NCBI GenBank assembly: GCA_004431415.1
Contig: QPMI01000036.1
Coordinates: forward strand, 134,001-198,000
DNA length: 64,000 bases
DNA from: Cyanophora paradoxa
Taxonomy: Eukaryota; Glaucocystophyceae; Cyanophorales; Cyanophoraceae
Direction of reading: 5' to 3'
Shown: piece after piece, positions 48,570 to 60,187 of the stretch
How positions within the stretch are numbered: the first letter of the stretch is position 1
Layout: each line of letters opens with the position of its first letter
The notes under the pieces: generated by a model
What the model was told of the DNA's origin: nothing
Databases searched by the model: none
The model's input: only the letters and a program-made list of their open reading frames with translations
Position numbers and translations under genes: made by a program

Positions 48570-51500
48570 ATGGAGGTGATCGCTCTGGATTCGGACGACG
48601 AGGGGCCGCCCGCACCGCAGCAGCAGCCTCGCGCGTCGCCCCAGGCCGCGGCGCTCGACGAGTTGCAAGCGCTGTTCCCCGCAAAGCCGACCGCGGTGCT
48701 CGCGGCGGCCTTGGCGGCGCACCGAGGCGACGTATCCAGCGCCGTCGCTTCCCTCCTCGACTCCGACGCGGAGGGCGGCCATGCAGCGACCTCCAGCGCG
48801 AACTCCAGCGCGAATCCCGTGCGCTGCGCTCCTCAAAGGCCGTCGTGCGAAGCGCTCACTTCTGCGACAGATACAGAATAGCGAACGCAGACCTGCAGGT
48901 GGAGGGTCTGCAGGCGGCAGGCCAGCGGGCGGCAGGCCAGCGGGCGGCAGGCCCGCGGCAGCGCCCGCGGCAGCGCCCGCGGCCGCGCCAGCGCGCGCCG
49001 CGACGCCGACGGATCCCATCGTGCTGGACGAGGATGAGGAGGAGGACTTCTCGCTGATGGCGCGGGTGCATGCGCAGGCGTCCCTCCACTCCGCCGCGAG
49101 GGCCGCGGCCCCCGCGTCGTCCGACGTGCGCGCGATGCGCCGCCCTCTGCCGCGACGGAGGCGCGTCGGGCTCGCTGACGCCGAGCAGGGCGGCGGCAGC
49201 GACGACGAGGACGACGACGACATCCTCAGCCAGCCCGCGCTGCGGCCCCGGCAGGCGGCCCCCGCGCAGCCGCTCGCCGCCGCCGCCTCCTCCTCCTCGA
49301 GCTCTGCGCCGCCTCAGCGAACGCGCACGCTGCCGGCCTCGTTCGGGGCTCTCTCCTCGTCGAGTCTGCCGCCGTCGGGCTCGGGAGGCCTGCCGCCCCT
49401 GCCCCCGTCCCGCACCCTGCCGGCCTCCTTCGGGGCGGGGCGCGGGGCGCGGGGCCCGACGCCGCCGGCGCGGGCTCCGTTGGTGGCATCGGGGGCGTCG
49501 GCGGGGGGCTCCGGGGAGGAGGCCGCGAGCTCGGGGACGGAGGTCCTCTCGGGGAGCGAGGCCGGCTCGGGGGGGCCCGCGCCCCCCTCGCCCCCCTCCT
49601 CCGGCTCCCCCAAGCGCCGCCGCGTCACCGAGACCATCCCCGAGAGCGAGGGCGAGGAGGCGGGCCCGCCGGCCCCGGCCCCGGGCCCCTCCGCCCTCCA
49701 CCAGCACCTCTTTGCCCTCCGCGAGGAGGCCCCCGCCGGCCCGCCGGCCCCGCCGCCGCCCCGGCCAAGCGCAAGGTGCGGCGACGCGAGAGCGGGCCTG
49801 CGGTGCGGCGGGGCGGCGACGGGGTGGGGCGCAGCGGCGGACGCCGGAGGAGCGGGAGGCGGCGGAGCGCGCCAAGGCCGACGCCAAGGCGCGCCGGGGC
49901 GGCCGGCCGGCCCCGCAGGGGAGCGCTGACGCGGGGGCGTGCAGGCGGCGCGGGAGCGGGCGCGGGGCGAGAAGCGGCAGGCCCAGGAGGACAAGGCGCG
50001 GCGGGGCGGGGGCGCTGACGGGGCGGCGGGGCGCTGAGGGGGCGGCAGCGGCGGGAGCGGGAGCAGCAGCGGGCGGCGCGGGCGCCCAAGGGCGACGAGG
50101 CCCTCCGCCGCTGCACCACCCTCATCGACACCCGGCCCGCCCCCCCGCCCGCCCCGCCCGCCCCCCGCCGCCGAGAGCTGACGGGACGCAGGCTGGCGGA
50201 GGCGGGGGAGGGGTACGTGGCCGAGTTCGTGGCGTACCTGGAGGAGAAGGGGTGCCCGCACCGCGTCCAGCGCCTGCCCGTCCCCTTCTCCATCGCCTGG
50301 ACCCACGCGCACCCCGGCCTGTCCGCCCCGCCCCCGCCCCGCCCCGCCCCGCCCCGCCCCGCCCCGCGACAGGGGGCCTCACGGGCGGGCAGGGGCGCCG
50401 AGGCGGCGGCGGGGGCGCCGGCCTTCCCGAGGAGGTGGACGGGAGCGATGCGGGGGAGGCGGCCGCCGGCGGGCCCCCGCCGCCCCCGAGTACGACACCG
50501 GCTTCACCGTGGTGCCCCCGGGCCCGCCGCTGAGCGCCGCGGGGCGGGCTGGGGGCTGAGCGGGGCCAGGTGCGGTGGACGGCGGAGGAGCTTGTGCGGT
50601 GGATCCTCGACGGGAGCCTCGACGAGCGCGGCCGCGACCTCGCCCCCGACGCCGCCGTGCCCGCCCGCCCCGCCCCTCTTCCGCTTCGTTCGCCCCCTCG
50701 AGCCCGAACCCGAACCGCCTGCAGGGGCGGCTGCCGATGCCGGCGCAGGCGGCGCGGGCGCGCCACGTCGTCGTCTTCGTGCTGGTGCCGCCGCGCTCGG
50801 GGCGCGGGGCGCGGGGCGAGGAGCGAGGGTGCGCAGGGGCTGCGGCGGTGGATGGACGCGCAGAAGCGGGCCTTCACGAGCGCGCAGCGGCGGCCCGGGG
50901 CGCCCCTCGACGACGGGCCCGCCCTCGTCCGCCCCGCCCCGCCCCGCCCCGCCCCGCCCCGTGCCCCGCGCATCTGGCCTGACGGGGGCCGGGCAGCTTG
51001 CGGGGCTCGGGGAGCGGGGCATGGAGCGGGTGGAGGAGGCCCTCGTCCGCCTCCTCCACCGCCACCGCCTCCAGTCACTCCTCGTCCGCCCCGCCCCGCT
51101 CGGGCTGTTCCGCCCCCGCCTCACGCGCCCGCAGCTCAAGTCCGACGCGCACGCCCTCCGCCGCCTCCAGCGCATGCACAAGAAGCTCGCCAACCGCCCC
51201 TACACGCGCGCCCCGCCCCGCCCGCCCCGCCTGGGCCCCCCGCGCAGGCCGGGGCTGAGCGGGGCGCAGGCCGGAGCTGATGTACCTCGACGGGGTCGGC
51301 TCGGCGCGGCCCCGGCCCTCCACGCCCCCGCCCGACACCGAGCCGTCTGCCCGTCTGCTAGTTTGCCCTGCCCCGCGGCCGGGCCTGAGGGTGGGGCCGG
51401 CAGGGACCCTGCGGAGCAGCGGCGGAAGCGGGTCTTCGGCTGGTGGCTCGCCATCCTCCAGCAGATCCCCATGGCCCGCCCCGCGCCCCCGCGCAGCGCG

Positions 51501-52110
51501 CCCGCCGCTGAGGGGGCGGCAGGTGTCGGAGGCGCGGGCGCGGGCGATCGCGGCGGTGTACCCGACGTGCCGGGCGCTCCACGAGGCGTACCGGCGGTGC
51601 GAGCCGGGGCAGCGGGCGGGCCTCCTCAGGGACGTCGAGGTGCGGGACGGGTGGCGGGCGGGGGCCAAGCCCCGCGCCCTCGGGCCCGCCCTCTCCGCCT
51701 CGTCGCCACCGTCTTCACCAGGCGCGCCCGGCCCCGGCTCCGCACGCACGCAGGAGCTCCCGCCCCGCCCGCCTTCCCCTCACGTGCCGCGCGCAGCGTG
51801 GACGGCACGGAGCGCATCGGGCGGCACGGGACCATCCTCGACGGCCCCGCCGCGAAGCCGCCCTCCCGCGGCCGCGGGGCCGGCCGCCGCGCCGTGCCCT
51901 CCCCCGCCGGCACCTCGGGCGACAGCGACGGCGGCCCGGGCCCCGCTGCGCCCCGGCGCGGGGCCGCGGCCGCGGGGCGGGGGCGCCGGCCGGGGCCGCG
52001 GGGGCCGGGGTGGCAAGGGCAAAGGGCCGGCGTCGACGTCGGGACTCGGGGGACCCCCGCCTGCGAGCGCCGCCCCCGCGAGCCAGCCGGAGGGCGACGA
52101 GGACGATTGA
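48570..52110 (+). CDS. EME1: EME1/MMS4-like Holliday junction nuclease subunit with CUE-like domain
   Basis: EME1 pairs with MUS81 to cut branched DNA in recombination and fork repair. The start ATG 48570 gives MEVIALDSDDEG, a SUMO-interacting-type motif. A CUE-like helix bundle follows at about 48650-48770 (LDELQALFPAKPTAVLAAAL, HRGDVSSAVASLLDSD). A second such motif, PIVLDEDEEEDF, is at about 49015. Ser/Pro-rich disorder and a basic patch (PKRRRVTETIPESEGEE) precede charged helices. The ERCC4-like part has CTTLIDTR, GYVAEFVAYLEEKGCPHRVQ, RWTAEELVRWILDGSLDER, ARHVVVFVLV, ALRRLQRMHKKLANRPYT and PELMYLDGVGSA. The C-terminal (HhH)2 region has VFGWWLAILQQIPM joined to VSEARARAIAAVYPTCRALH. The end matches animal EME1 in order. 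The stop is TGA 52108-52110. Many small exons are separated by CCGCCCC-type introns, so exact joins are approximate. Confidence 0.7.
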
Positions 52111-52805
52111 GCACAGTCGAATGAACCAAATGCATGCACGCCGTTACGGCAGAGACTGAGACTGATCATGATGTGCCACGGTGCCACGGTGATCATGAGT
52201 GTGAGACAGTGCATGCGCATACGCAACATGTCCGACGGTCCGACGGTCATGATGTACATGTACTGCTGTGGTACAGCCACAGCAGCACGCGGGCCTCGCC
52301 GCGAGCCTCGGAGTCACTGAGTCATGCACGCAAATCTCCGGTCCGCGGCCGTTATATATATTACAAGATAAAGCCTAGCAAGTTGCACGAGCTATAAGAA
52401 CTGTCGCGCGGCGCCTAGAGCAACGTCGCCCTGGCGGGCTTCGTGCCGAGGAATTCGAGCTCGGCGACACTAGTACTGAAAGCACCCGTGCACAAACCGA
52501 TGCCCGTGGCCATTTGCGAGGATCCGGAGCTCGCGATCGGCGCATATATACGAGCTCGAGCTTGTTGCCCCCGGGACGCGCACCGGCTCCTTGCGCATGC
52601 CCTTTCTCTCGCGCTCGCCACGCCGTGACGGCCGCCTGTGGCCTGTGGCCATGGCAGCTGCAGCTGGCCATGGCCGTTCGGGACTGGCAGCTGGGCCGCC
52701 CGCTCTTTGGTGAGGGGTCTGCAGGGGCCCGAGTCAGGCATGCGCAGGACTCGACATGGCGCCGCGCGCTGCGCTGCGCCGGCGTGGCGGGGCGTACGGG
52801 CGCGG
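52111..52805. other. Convergent intergenic region, about 700 bp
   Basis: It lies between the EME1-like stop and the stop of the minus-strand GTPase gene. It has ATG/CAT-rich DNA near 52120-52260, a TTATATATATTA stretch near 52352 and several CATGG/GCAGCTGC palindromes near 52640-52680. Open frames here are short and have no family features. Confidence 0.5.
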
Positions 52806-55800
52806 CTAAAGGCCGGCGGCGGCGGCCGCCTCCTCGATGGAGGCGAGCTCAGCACGGACGGACTCACACTGCCGCCTGAGCTCCTCCAGTTCGGCGGCGC
52901 CGCGCTCACGGGCGAGGTCCGCTGCTTTCGACGCGTCCTTCAGGTCTTTCAGCTCCTGTCTAATGACTTGGCGGTACCGTGCAGGCAGCTGCTTGCGGAA
53001 ATCCGTGAGCCAGGCATGCGCGTGCACGATCGCCTGTCAAAACGGTCAGATCTATAGCTATCCCCAGAGATCGATCAGCTCGTCTCGCGTACCTTCTTGG
53101 AGACTCTCTCCACGATTGTTTTGTAAGTGTCATCCGTCTTCAGGACCTCCAGAATGTCCTCCAGGCAGACCTCGCTGCAGGGGCACACCTGCTTGCGGCG
53201 CTTCGAGCTCTGCACATGCACATTCGTCGGCAGCGCGTCGCGCGACCGCTGGGTGCCTTGGGTGCACCGCAGGCGCGTTGGAAAGGGCCTCGAGCACCGC
53301 AGCGCTAGCCGCACGCCGCCTGCGGTTGCGGCCCTTGCGCTTCTGGGCAGCCATGAGCGGGGCAAGCTGCATGCGCAGCCGCTGGCGGCGCCAGCACGGC
53401 ACGGCGCACGGCGCGTGCAGCGGCAGCGCTGTCGACGACGTTGGCAAGCTCGTAGTGAAATTCGTCCAAGACAGCGATGAGGAGATCGTTTTTGATGAAG
53501 GCCCACGCATCCCTGACGACGTTCTTGAAGACTTTATCTACCGCCGCCTGCAATCGCCTGCGCCGCATGCGCATTCCATCAGCGACCAGCCGCAGTGCCA
53601 GCTGCAGCAAGTGCACGTGGCAAGGTGGGCGCACGGATTGGACGTGCTGACGATGTTGGTGTAGGCGGCTTCCACGGCCATAGATTGCAGATCTAGACTA
53701 TGTACATGTTGGTGTAGCGCCGGCAGTACGGGGCTGCACTGGTCGATGAGGGCCTGCTTCCAGCGGGGGAAGACGGAGCTGTTGAGGATGCGCTGGAAGA
53801 CGGGGCCGATGCACTTGATCTCCTCGATGAAGCGCTTAAATGAGAGGCCGAAGAGGACAGAGTGTTCCAGGCTCTTCTGGTCCACGTCGCGCCCAACGGA
53901 CCCCACAGCATCATTTCCAAACCGATTCTTGAGAAGGCCCTGCACCGTCTGCGCATACTGAAGATAAGCGGCCAAGGATCGCGATCGCAGCAGCGCGTGG
54001 CGCTGCCAGGCTGCAGCTGGACACGCACGGAGCTCAGGAAGTCGGTCTCGGCATCGCGACAGGCCTTATCCCAAAACTCCCCGAATTCCTTACCGAATTC
54101 CTTGTCGACGCTAGCCATTACGCTATGGCCTCCGCGCTCCAGCGTCTGCACCTTGCTCAGCTGCCGCTGCAAGGCCCGAAACGCGCCTTGCAGCATCTCC
54201 TGCAGCTTCTTTCGATCCGCCGCCGCTCCCAACGACGGCAGCTTGAGAGTCTGCCACGCCGGGGCATGAGCGCAAATCAAAGCAGCGCAAGCAGACGCTG
54301 GCGGGGCGGGGCGGCGTGCGTTCTCGTAGAGGAGCAGGCCGCGGGTGAGGACGGCATGCGCTGGCGCGTAGGCCTTCTCTCGAAGACGCTGGAGGACGAT
54401 CTTGCAGCCCTGGCCCCTCAACAGCGCCATGATCTCCGCGTAGTCAGGGCGAGCCGTGACGGGCATTGCCTGTGCAGCCTCATGCCCCTCCACGGCGAGC
54501 GTTTTGAAGTACTTCGGCCCCGCGTTGTAGGTTCCAAAGAAGAGCCGCTTACGCCTGCGAAGCCCGTGGCATTGGCAGTGGCGGCGGCGCTAGGGCCCGA
54601 GCTTGAGGGGGGAACACACGCTGCAGAACCCCACTGGCTTGCGGGGAGCTGACTTGCCCACTCCTGAGGCCCGCACATGTAACGACAGGGGGGGCGGCGG
54701 GCAGCGCGGGCAGGGGCGCACCTGAAGGGCGCTGAGCCGCCGGCTCTTCATGGCCGATCGGATGCTCTGGACGTCGACGTCGCCATCGCCGAGCTCGCGC
54801 CTGGGATCGCACGCGATAAGGACAGCGTGCTCCTCAGGTCGGGCAACGAGGTCGCCGAGAGGCTCCTGGAGGGAGGCAAAGACAGCCAACGGCGTGTCGC
54901 CTCCCGAGTCGACGTGTACGAGCATGTCCACAGGCTGCACTGCTCGTGCTGCCTCCCGCCGCGCTGCATCGGTCTCCGTCGAGCCCACGCTGTCGACCTG
55001 CCGCCCCGGCCTGTCAGCTTACGCTTGACGGACCGCGGCGTGCGGAACGCAGGATGCGGCAGCGGCTGCACCTGGCGGAGGCCGACGCAGTGCGCACTCG
55101 GGACGCCCATCTCCACGGAGCGGACGAGGCCCCAGCAGCCGCCATTCACGTTGGCAGTGAGAAGCGTGAGGACACGCCCCACGCCCCGCTTTGCCTCCTC
55201 CCGGTCCGTGCAGGCTGTGTCCAAGCCGGGGCCGCCCCAGGCGTCAACTTGACGACTCGCAATCGACAAGCTAGAGCTCGCGGAAAGGCCGGTCTGGCGC
55301 ACCGGAGTGGTAAAGCACGGTCTTGCCCAGCAGCTCCTCGAAAAGCATAAGCTCCCTCGGCAGCTCGAAGTGCTCGGGGCTATCGGCAGCGATCAGCAGT
55401 GACAAGTTCCAGCGCGCGAAGGATATTAATATTGCGCATGCAAGGCGCACGTGAGGCGGTCAACGTCGTCGAGCGTTGCGGGCGTCAGGGACTCATTGCC
55501 AGCCATGGCGAGGGCGAGGGCGATTGCGGCGCGCTCCTGCATCCCTATGCGTGCCTCGCTGTCTTCGCGGTCCAAGTCGCGGATCTGCTCAAGCGCTGCC
55601 AGGCCCGCGGCCTTCGCGTCATCGCGCTCCTTCCGGTCTTTGAACGTCACGAGCACGTAGAAGAAGGGTGAGCCGAGCGTCACGATGGGCACGCTGCGGG
55701 GCTGTGAGGGTCGCGATTGGCGGCGGGGAGAGCGGGGGCGGCAAGCCTGCTGGTCGCGTTGACGGTGCGGCTCGGAAGGATGCGACCGGACACAAAAATG

Positions 55801-58800
55801 CCCTTCTCGTTGCCAGCGCGCGCCTCAAGGGCGTTTAAGAGGTGCCGTATACGTTTGGCAAGTTCGTCTTGTGGGGCGCCGAGAATCTCCCGTAGGCGCT
55901 GCACCTGGTCCATTGGGCGCACCGGCATCGAAGGTGCTGGTGAGCACCCGAAGCGCTGTGCATGGCGTTAAGGTTGGCACCGGCACGAAGTCTATCGGCT
56001 CACATCGGGGGAGCCGTCGGGGTCGGCAGGGAGTGCGGCAACTGCAGCGATGAGGCTGGCAAGTAGGGCGAAGTCCGCTGGCTTGGGAAGCCCGTCACAG
56101 ATGAGGCCCGAGAGGCACGTCGACTTGCCTGCCGGGCGTCGGAGGAACTGGTCAGCACGGGCGAGAGCGGCTCGAGGTGGGCAGGCCTAGGTGTTGAAGC
56201 GGGCGCGGCAGCGCTAGCGCACCGGCGCGGGTCCACCCCGCGAAACAGTTCTGCTGGAGGGCGATCTCGTCGATGGTCTTGTCATTGATAAGCTCCTGTA
56301 CCTGTGTACCAAGCTCCTTCACCTGCGCTCCCGTCGCGCCGGCCCCTCGAGCTCGCCCCGCGGCACACCCGCGAAGCCCAGCGCGCCTCGAGCTCGGAGT
56401 GGTCCCGGAGCGAGTCGGCGCCAATGTCGATCGTGATGCAGGCCTGGGAGGCGGACGCCCGGGCGTTGAGGTTCGCGATCCGCTTCGCCCAGTGTTGCGT
56501 ACGGCGCACCACATCGACGGCGTCTGCACAAAAGCCCGTGAGCGGCGCGGGCATCCAGAGACGGGCCAGAGTGGGCGGGGCGGGCCTGCAAGGCCAGCGT
56601 TGCGCAGGCCAAGGCGGTCGAGAAGGGCGAGCAGCTGCGCCTCAGGGACAGCTGGGCCCTCAGCACGAACTAGTTTGTCCTCGTACTCGGCCGGGTGCTC
56701 CCACACCAGCTCCTCTGAGAAGGTTCCATTGAATCGCCGCCGGAGCTCGAACGTGCCCTTCTGCTTGTTAAGGCGAGACTGCGGCGGACCTCGCAATCGG
56801 AATGGCCGGGATGGGGAGTTCGGGGTCGGTCAGCAGGGCGCACGAAGAGGATGGCCTCGCCGGGGTACTGAGGGTCCTTCAGCTCTGTTTCGTTTTCGCG
56901 GAGCTCTATGAAAGGTTATAATTAGCGGTGAGAGCGAAGCGCGGAACTCGGAAGGCGGCAGAAGCGAAGCGCGCACCCCATTCGAAGTTGATGAGGTTAG
57001 GGACGTGGATGACCGCGCCAGCATTGATGATGCGGAGGGCTGGAGCGCACGGAAGAGGCCAAAGCAGCTCGTAGACGCGCCGGCGCCCGCCGCCGGCCTC
57101 TTCGATTCGCAAGGCAAGCGTGAGGACGACTTGCGGAGGGCAGCCTGCGGCGGTCGGCGAGCCGTACTGGCTCTTCGTGACGCGATTCTCTCTCTGCACA
57201 GGCCGAATAAGGCAGGGCGTGGCAAAGGTAGAGGCATGCCTAGGGCGGAAGGCGGACCTCATGAAGGGAGAGGATGGAGATGCTGACGTCGGGAAAGCGC
57301 TCGGCGAGAACCGCAAGAGCCACCGCGTCCGCGAAGGATTCGAGCTCGGGCTCGGGTTCAGCGCGATCCATCACGAGCTTGAAGGCCCTTGCTACCGCCA
57401 GCTCGCGATCGGTGGAGTCCGCCAGCTCGGTCGTCTCGCCCAAAATGGCGAAGGCCTGCCAGGCGAGCTCGACCAGACTTGGCAGCACTGGATGCTCAAC
57501 AAACTTCAACGCAGTCTGCACAGGGCGGTCGGCCAGCGGACCAGCGGCCGAGCTCGAGGCCTACAGGCGCGCAGGCAGCGCGGACCTGGGCCCAGAGGTC
57601 CGTGGCGATGGCGGCGCGCAGTTCGCCCTCCAACGCTGCGCCACGGCTGGATGCACTGTCAGGCCTAGGCCTGGGCCTACTGTGCGAGCGCGAGTCCAGG
57701 AGGGCCTAAGAGTGGGGGGACGGGGGGAAGGGAAGGGGGCGGACTGGAGGGGGGCAGGGGGGGGAGGGGGAGGAGGGGGGGGGGGGGGGGGGGGGCGGTA
57801 GGGAGGGAGGGGGAAGAGCGGGGGAAGAGGGGAGGGTGGAGAGGAAAGGGAGGGGGAGGGAGTGAGGGATGGAGGGGGTTGGGGGGGAGGGGAGGGGGGG
57901 GGAAGGAGGGGGGGGTAGTTACGCACAACAGGCTGGCGGCAAGGACAGCGAAGAGGCTACCACGGACGGCATCGGGCCGGCAGCCGATGGCTTTGTAGAT
58001 GTCGTCAATGCAGGCGACAGCTGTGGGGCCACCGGCGAGCCGAGCAGCGCGGACGTTTAGAGCGCACGCCGCCACCCGCTCCTCGACGCCCATGTCCGAG
58101 ATCTTGGACTTCAGAAACGCCAGGTCCTGCACCACATTGTTTGGCGCGGCTCCAAACGGAGCGCGGCGGAATGGCAAAAGGGCAGACGCAGTCCGGACCT
58201 TGACGACAACCTCAACCGGAAGCCCCTCCGGATTCTGCTTCTGGTCCTTCTCCGCCTCCTTTGTCTCCGGTCCTTCCTCGTAGCTCCAGGGGGCGGCTGC
58301 GATGAGATTCAGGGCAGCCACCGATGGCGGCAGAGTACACGCTACCCGTGTCCTCTCCACGAGCTGGGGCGTCCGTGGGGCTCGACCCCTCCCCTGCTCC
58401 CGTCGGAGGGGTGCCCATCAGCGGAGCGGCCACCGACGGCGCCCGTGCGGCCACCAGCGGCGCGTCCACCGACGGCATCCGCGCGGCCGCCAGCAGCGCG
58501 GCCACTGACGGCACCGCCGCGGCTGCCAGCGGCGCGGCCACCGACGGCGCCGGCGCGGCCGCCAGCGGCGCGGCCACCGACGGCACCGCCGCGGCCGCCA
58601 GCGGCGCGGCCACCGACGGCGCCGGTGCAGCCGCCAGCGGCGCGGCCACCGACGGCACCGCCGCAGCCGCCAGCGGCGCGGCCACCGACGGCGCCGGTGC
58701 AGCCGCCAGCGGCGCGGCCACCGACAGCACCGCCGCGGCCGCCAGCGGCGCGGCCACCGACGGCACCGGCGCAGCCACCAGCAGCGCGGCCACCGACGGC

Positions 58801-59330
58801 ACCGCCGCGGCCGCCAGAGGTGCAGTCATTGACGGCGCGATCTCCAGCCGCGTGCAGTTGGCCGCCAGCACTGCGGCCGACGGCGGTGCGGCCGCTGATA
58901 ACGGCTTTGTGGTGCGCTTGCGGGCGTGCTTGGGGCTCGGCTGGGGGACGCGTACGCCGTCCGGATCCGAGTCGGCCTCTGGCTGAACCCGCGGCCGGAA
59001 GAGCTGTTTAACGGAGACAGTCTGCCCGTCGTGCAACTTGACCTCAGCCTTATGAAGCGCAAGCGAGTGCGCCGGCCCGCCGGTGACGCGGCTCCAGACG
59101 TCGCCAGCCCAAGTCCGCCCCTCGGAAATCTTCGTCTCTCCGTCCTCTTCGAACTCCACCATGCCTGGTTCCTGACACACCTGCATTCACACAGCAACAC
59201 CCTGAGCCTCGGGGCGAGGCGGGGGCGCGGAGGGGAGGAGGCGCCGTGCAGACGGCGGGGCGCACGCAGCACGTGTATCCGTACAGGGAGAGTGTCATGC
59301 CTGGGGCAACCATGCCTTGGTGGACGAGCA
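52806..59330 (-). CDS. RAMA-like domain plus dynamin/SLIP-GC-like large GTPase (5' end unresolved)
   Basis: The most upstream exon I support (about 59320) reads MLVHQGMVAPGMTLSLYGY, joined to VCQEPGMVEFEEDGETKIS, RTWAGDVWSRVTG and EVKLHDGQTVSVKQLFRP. The pattern G-pG-L, v-pG-I-E-dG, f/w-A-V-tG and v-dG-L-lR suits a RAMA domain. An Ala/Pro repeat follows and splices in frame (donor GTAGCG, acceptor CATCGCAG) to AAPWSYEEGPETKEAEKDQK, then CRPDAVRALEGELRAAIATD and QTALKFVEHPVLPSLVELAW. QQNCFAGWTRAG joins across a GTGCGC intron to KSTCLSGLICDGLPK, forming Walker A GxxxxGKST. Later parts are FVPVPTLTPCTALRVLTSTF (switch I-like), FYVLVTFKDRKERDDAKAAG, FELPRELMLFEELLGKTVLY, WGLVRSVEMGVPSA and VDSVGSTETDAARREAARAV (DxxG). 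Long helices end at IEEAAAAAGL, stop TAG 52808-52806. The order resembles the nuclear GTPase SLIP-GC family. The TKxD motif is not clear. Confidence 0.5.
57715..57925. repeat. Polypurine/polypyrimidine tract inside an intron
   Basis: About 200 bp are almost purely purine on the plus strand, including a run of about 20 G near 57776 and many GGGGAGG blocks. It lies within the intron joining CRPDAVR to ALEGELR in the GTPase gene, so the transcript carries a long C/U-rich tract. It could form triplex or quadruplex structures. Confidence 0.8.
58430..58830 (-). repeat. 36-bp coding tandem repeat (PSVAAPLAAA)
   Basis: On the minus strand the sequence encodes a 12-residue unit, alternating VAAPLAAAAVPS and VAAPLAAAPAPS, about eleven times, with a 72-bp higher-order pattern. 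Copies decay towards both ends. It links the RAMA-like domain to the downstream region of the GTPase gene and is probably a flexible spacer. Confidence 0.8.
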
Positions 59331-60160
59331 TGCCTAGGCCGCAATCCTTGCGGGGCCCCCTCGACCTCTTCCTTGAACTCGAGCTCGAGACAGCCGCGCT
59401 CAGGAGAGCCGGCGCATGGCCATGGGTCCCGGGGCCCTGCAAGGGGACGAGGTGCAAGAAGAGTGATCAGCGGGGCCGGTAAGATCCCGAGCTCACGGCG
59501 GACGGCGCGCACGCTTGCGACTGCGCTCGAGGTCGAACTCGGCAGAGGCATGGCGCTGGCGCTGGCCAACTCATGCATATGCACGTACGCGTTCGAATTC
59601 CCGGCCGCAAACAGCTGCAGCACCGAGTCATCGGCAGCGAGCTCGATTGCGAGAATGCACTTCCTCGATATCTGCGCGTACCGTTCCCTCGCTTATTCCC
59701 GGGAGTCCTTGCGTCGTCGACGTCGATGGGGGCGCTTCGCGCGCGTGCGCATCAAACTTGTGCTCCGTCCCAAACATCCGATCACGGGCTGCAATCGACA
59801 AAGGTCAACCGTGACTGACCACACGCGTTCGCGCGCTCGCTCGAGGCCAGCATATGCATGTGTACGGCGGCAACTACTAGGCTAGGGACATATACATGTC
59901 AACTCGGCCGGACCACTCTAGAGCCGCTTGCAAAATTCAACGGGGACCGTCAGCGGCGGCCCGCGGGAGCCCAGCGCGCGCGGGCGGGCCTCTGTCGCAC
60001 AGCGCGCTCTAGAAAGCTGCCGCAGGCGACCACGCACCTTGCAGGACGCTGTGGAAGCGGTTTGTCGTGCTCGACACGATGTGTCCTTTGATGCCGAGGT
60101 GTGGACCCCCATGTCGGGCCAGACCGTCCGGCGCGGGGCAGGGTACGCAAAAGCGTTCTC

Positions 60161-60183
60161 GCGGTCCGACCAGGTCGGACCGC
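60161..60183. repeat. Perfect 10-bp hairpin
   Basis: GCGGTCCGAC, a CAG loop, then GTCGGACCGC. It lies just left of a longer 20-bp inverted repeat and is preserved in copy B (63220-63242). Confidence 0.8.
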
Positions 60184-60187
60184 GGGG

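Noticed and set aside
54590-54680. GVGKSAPRKP, a possible P-loop
   Set aside because: It lies in an intron (donor GTGCGCCCC after LSALQ) of the GTPase gene and lacks the GxxxxGK[ST] context.
58430-58830. Regular short repeats suggesting a CRISPR array
   Set aside because: Units are directly adjacent without unique spacers and are in frame in a protein-coding exon.
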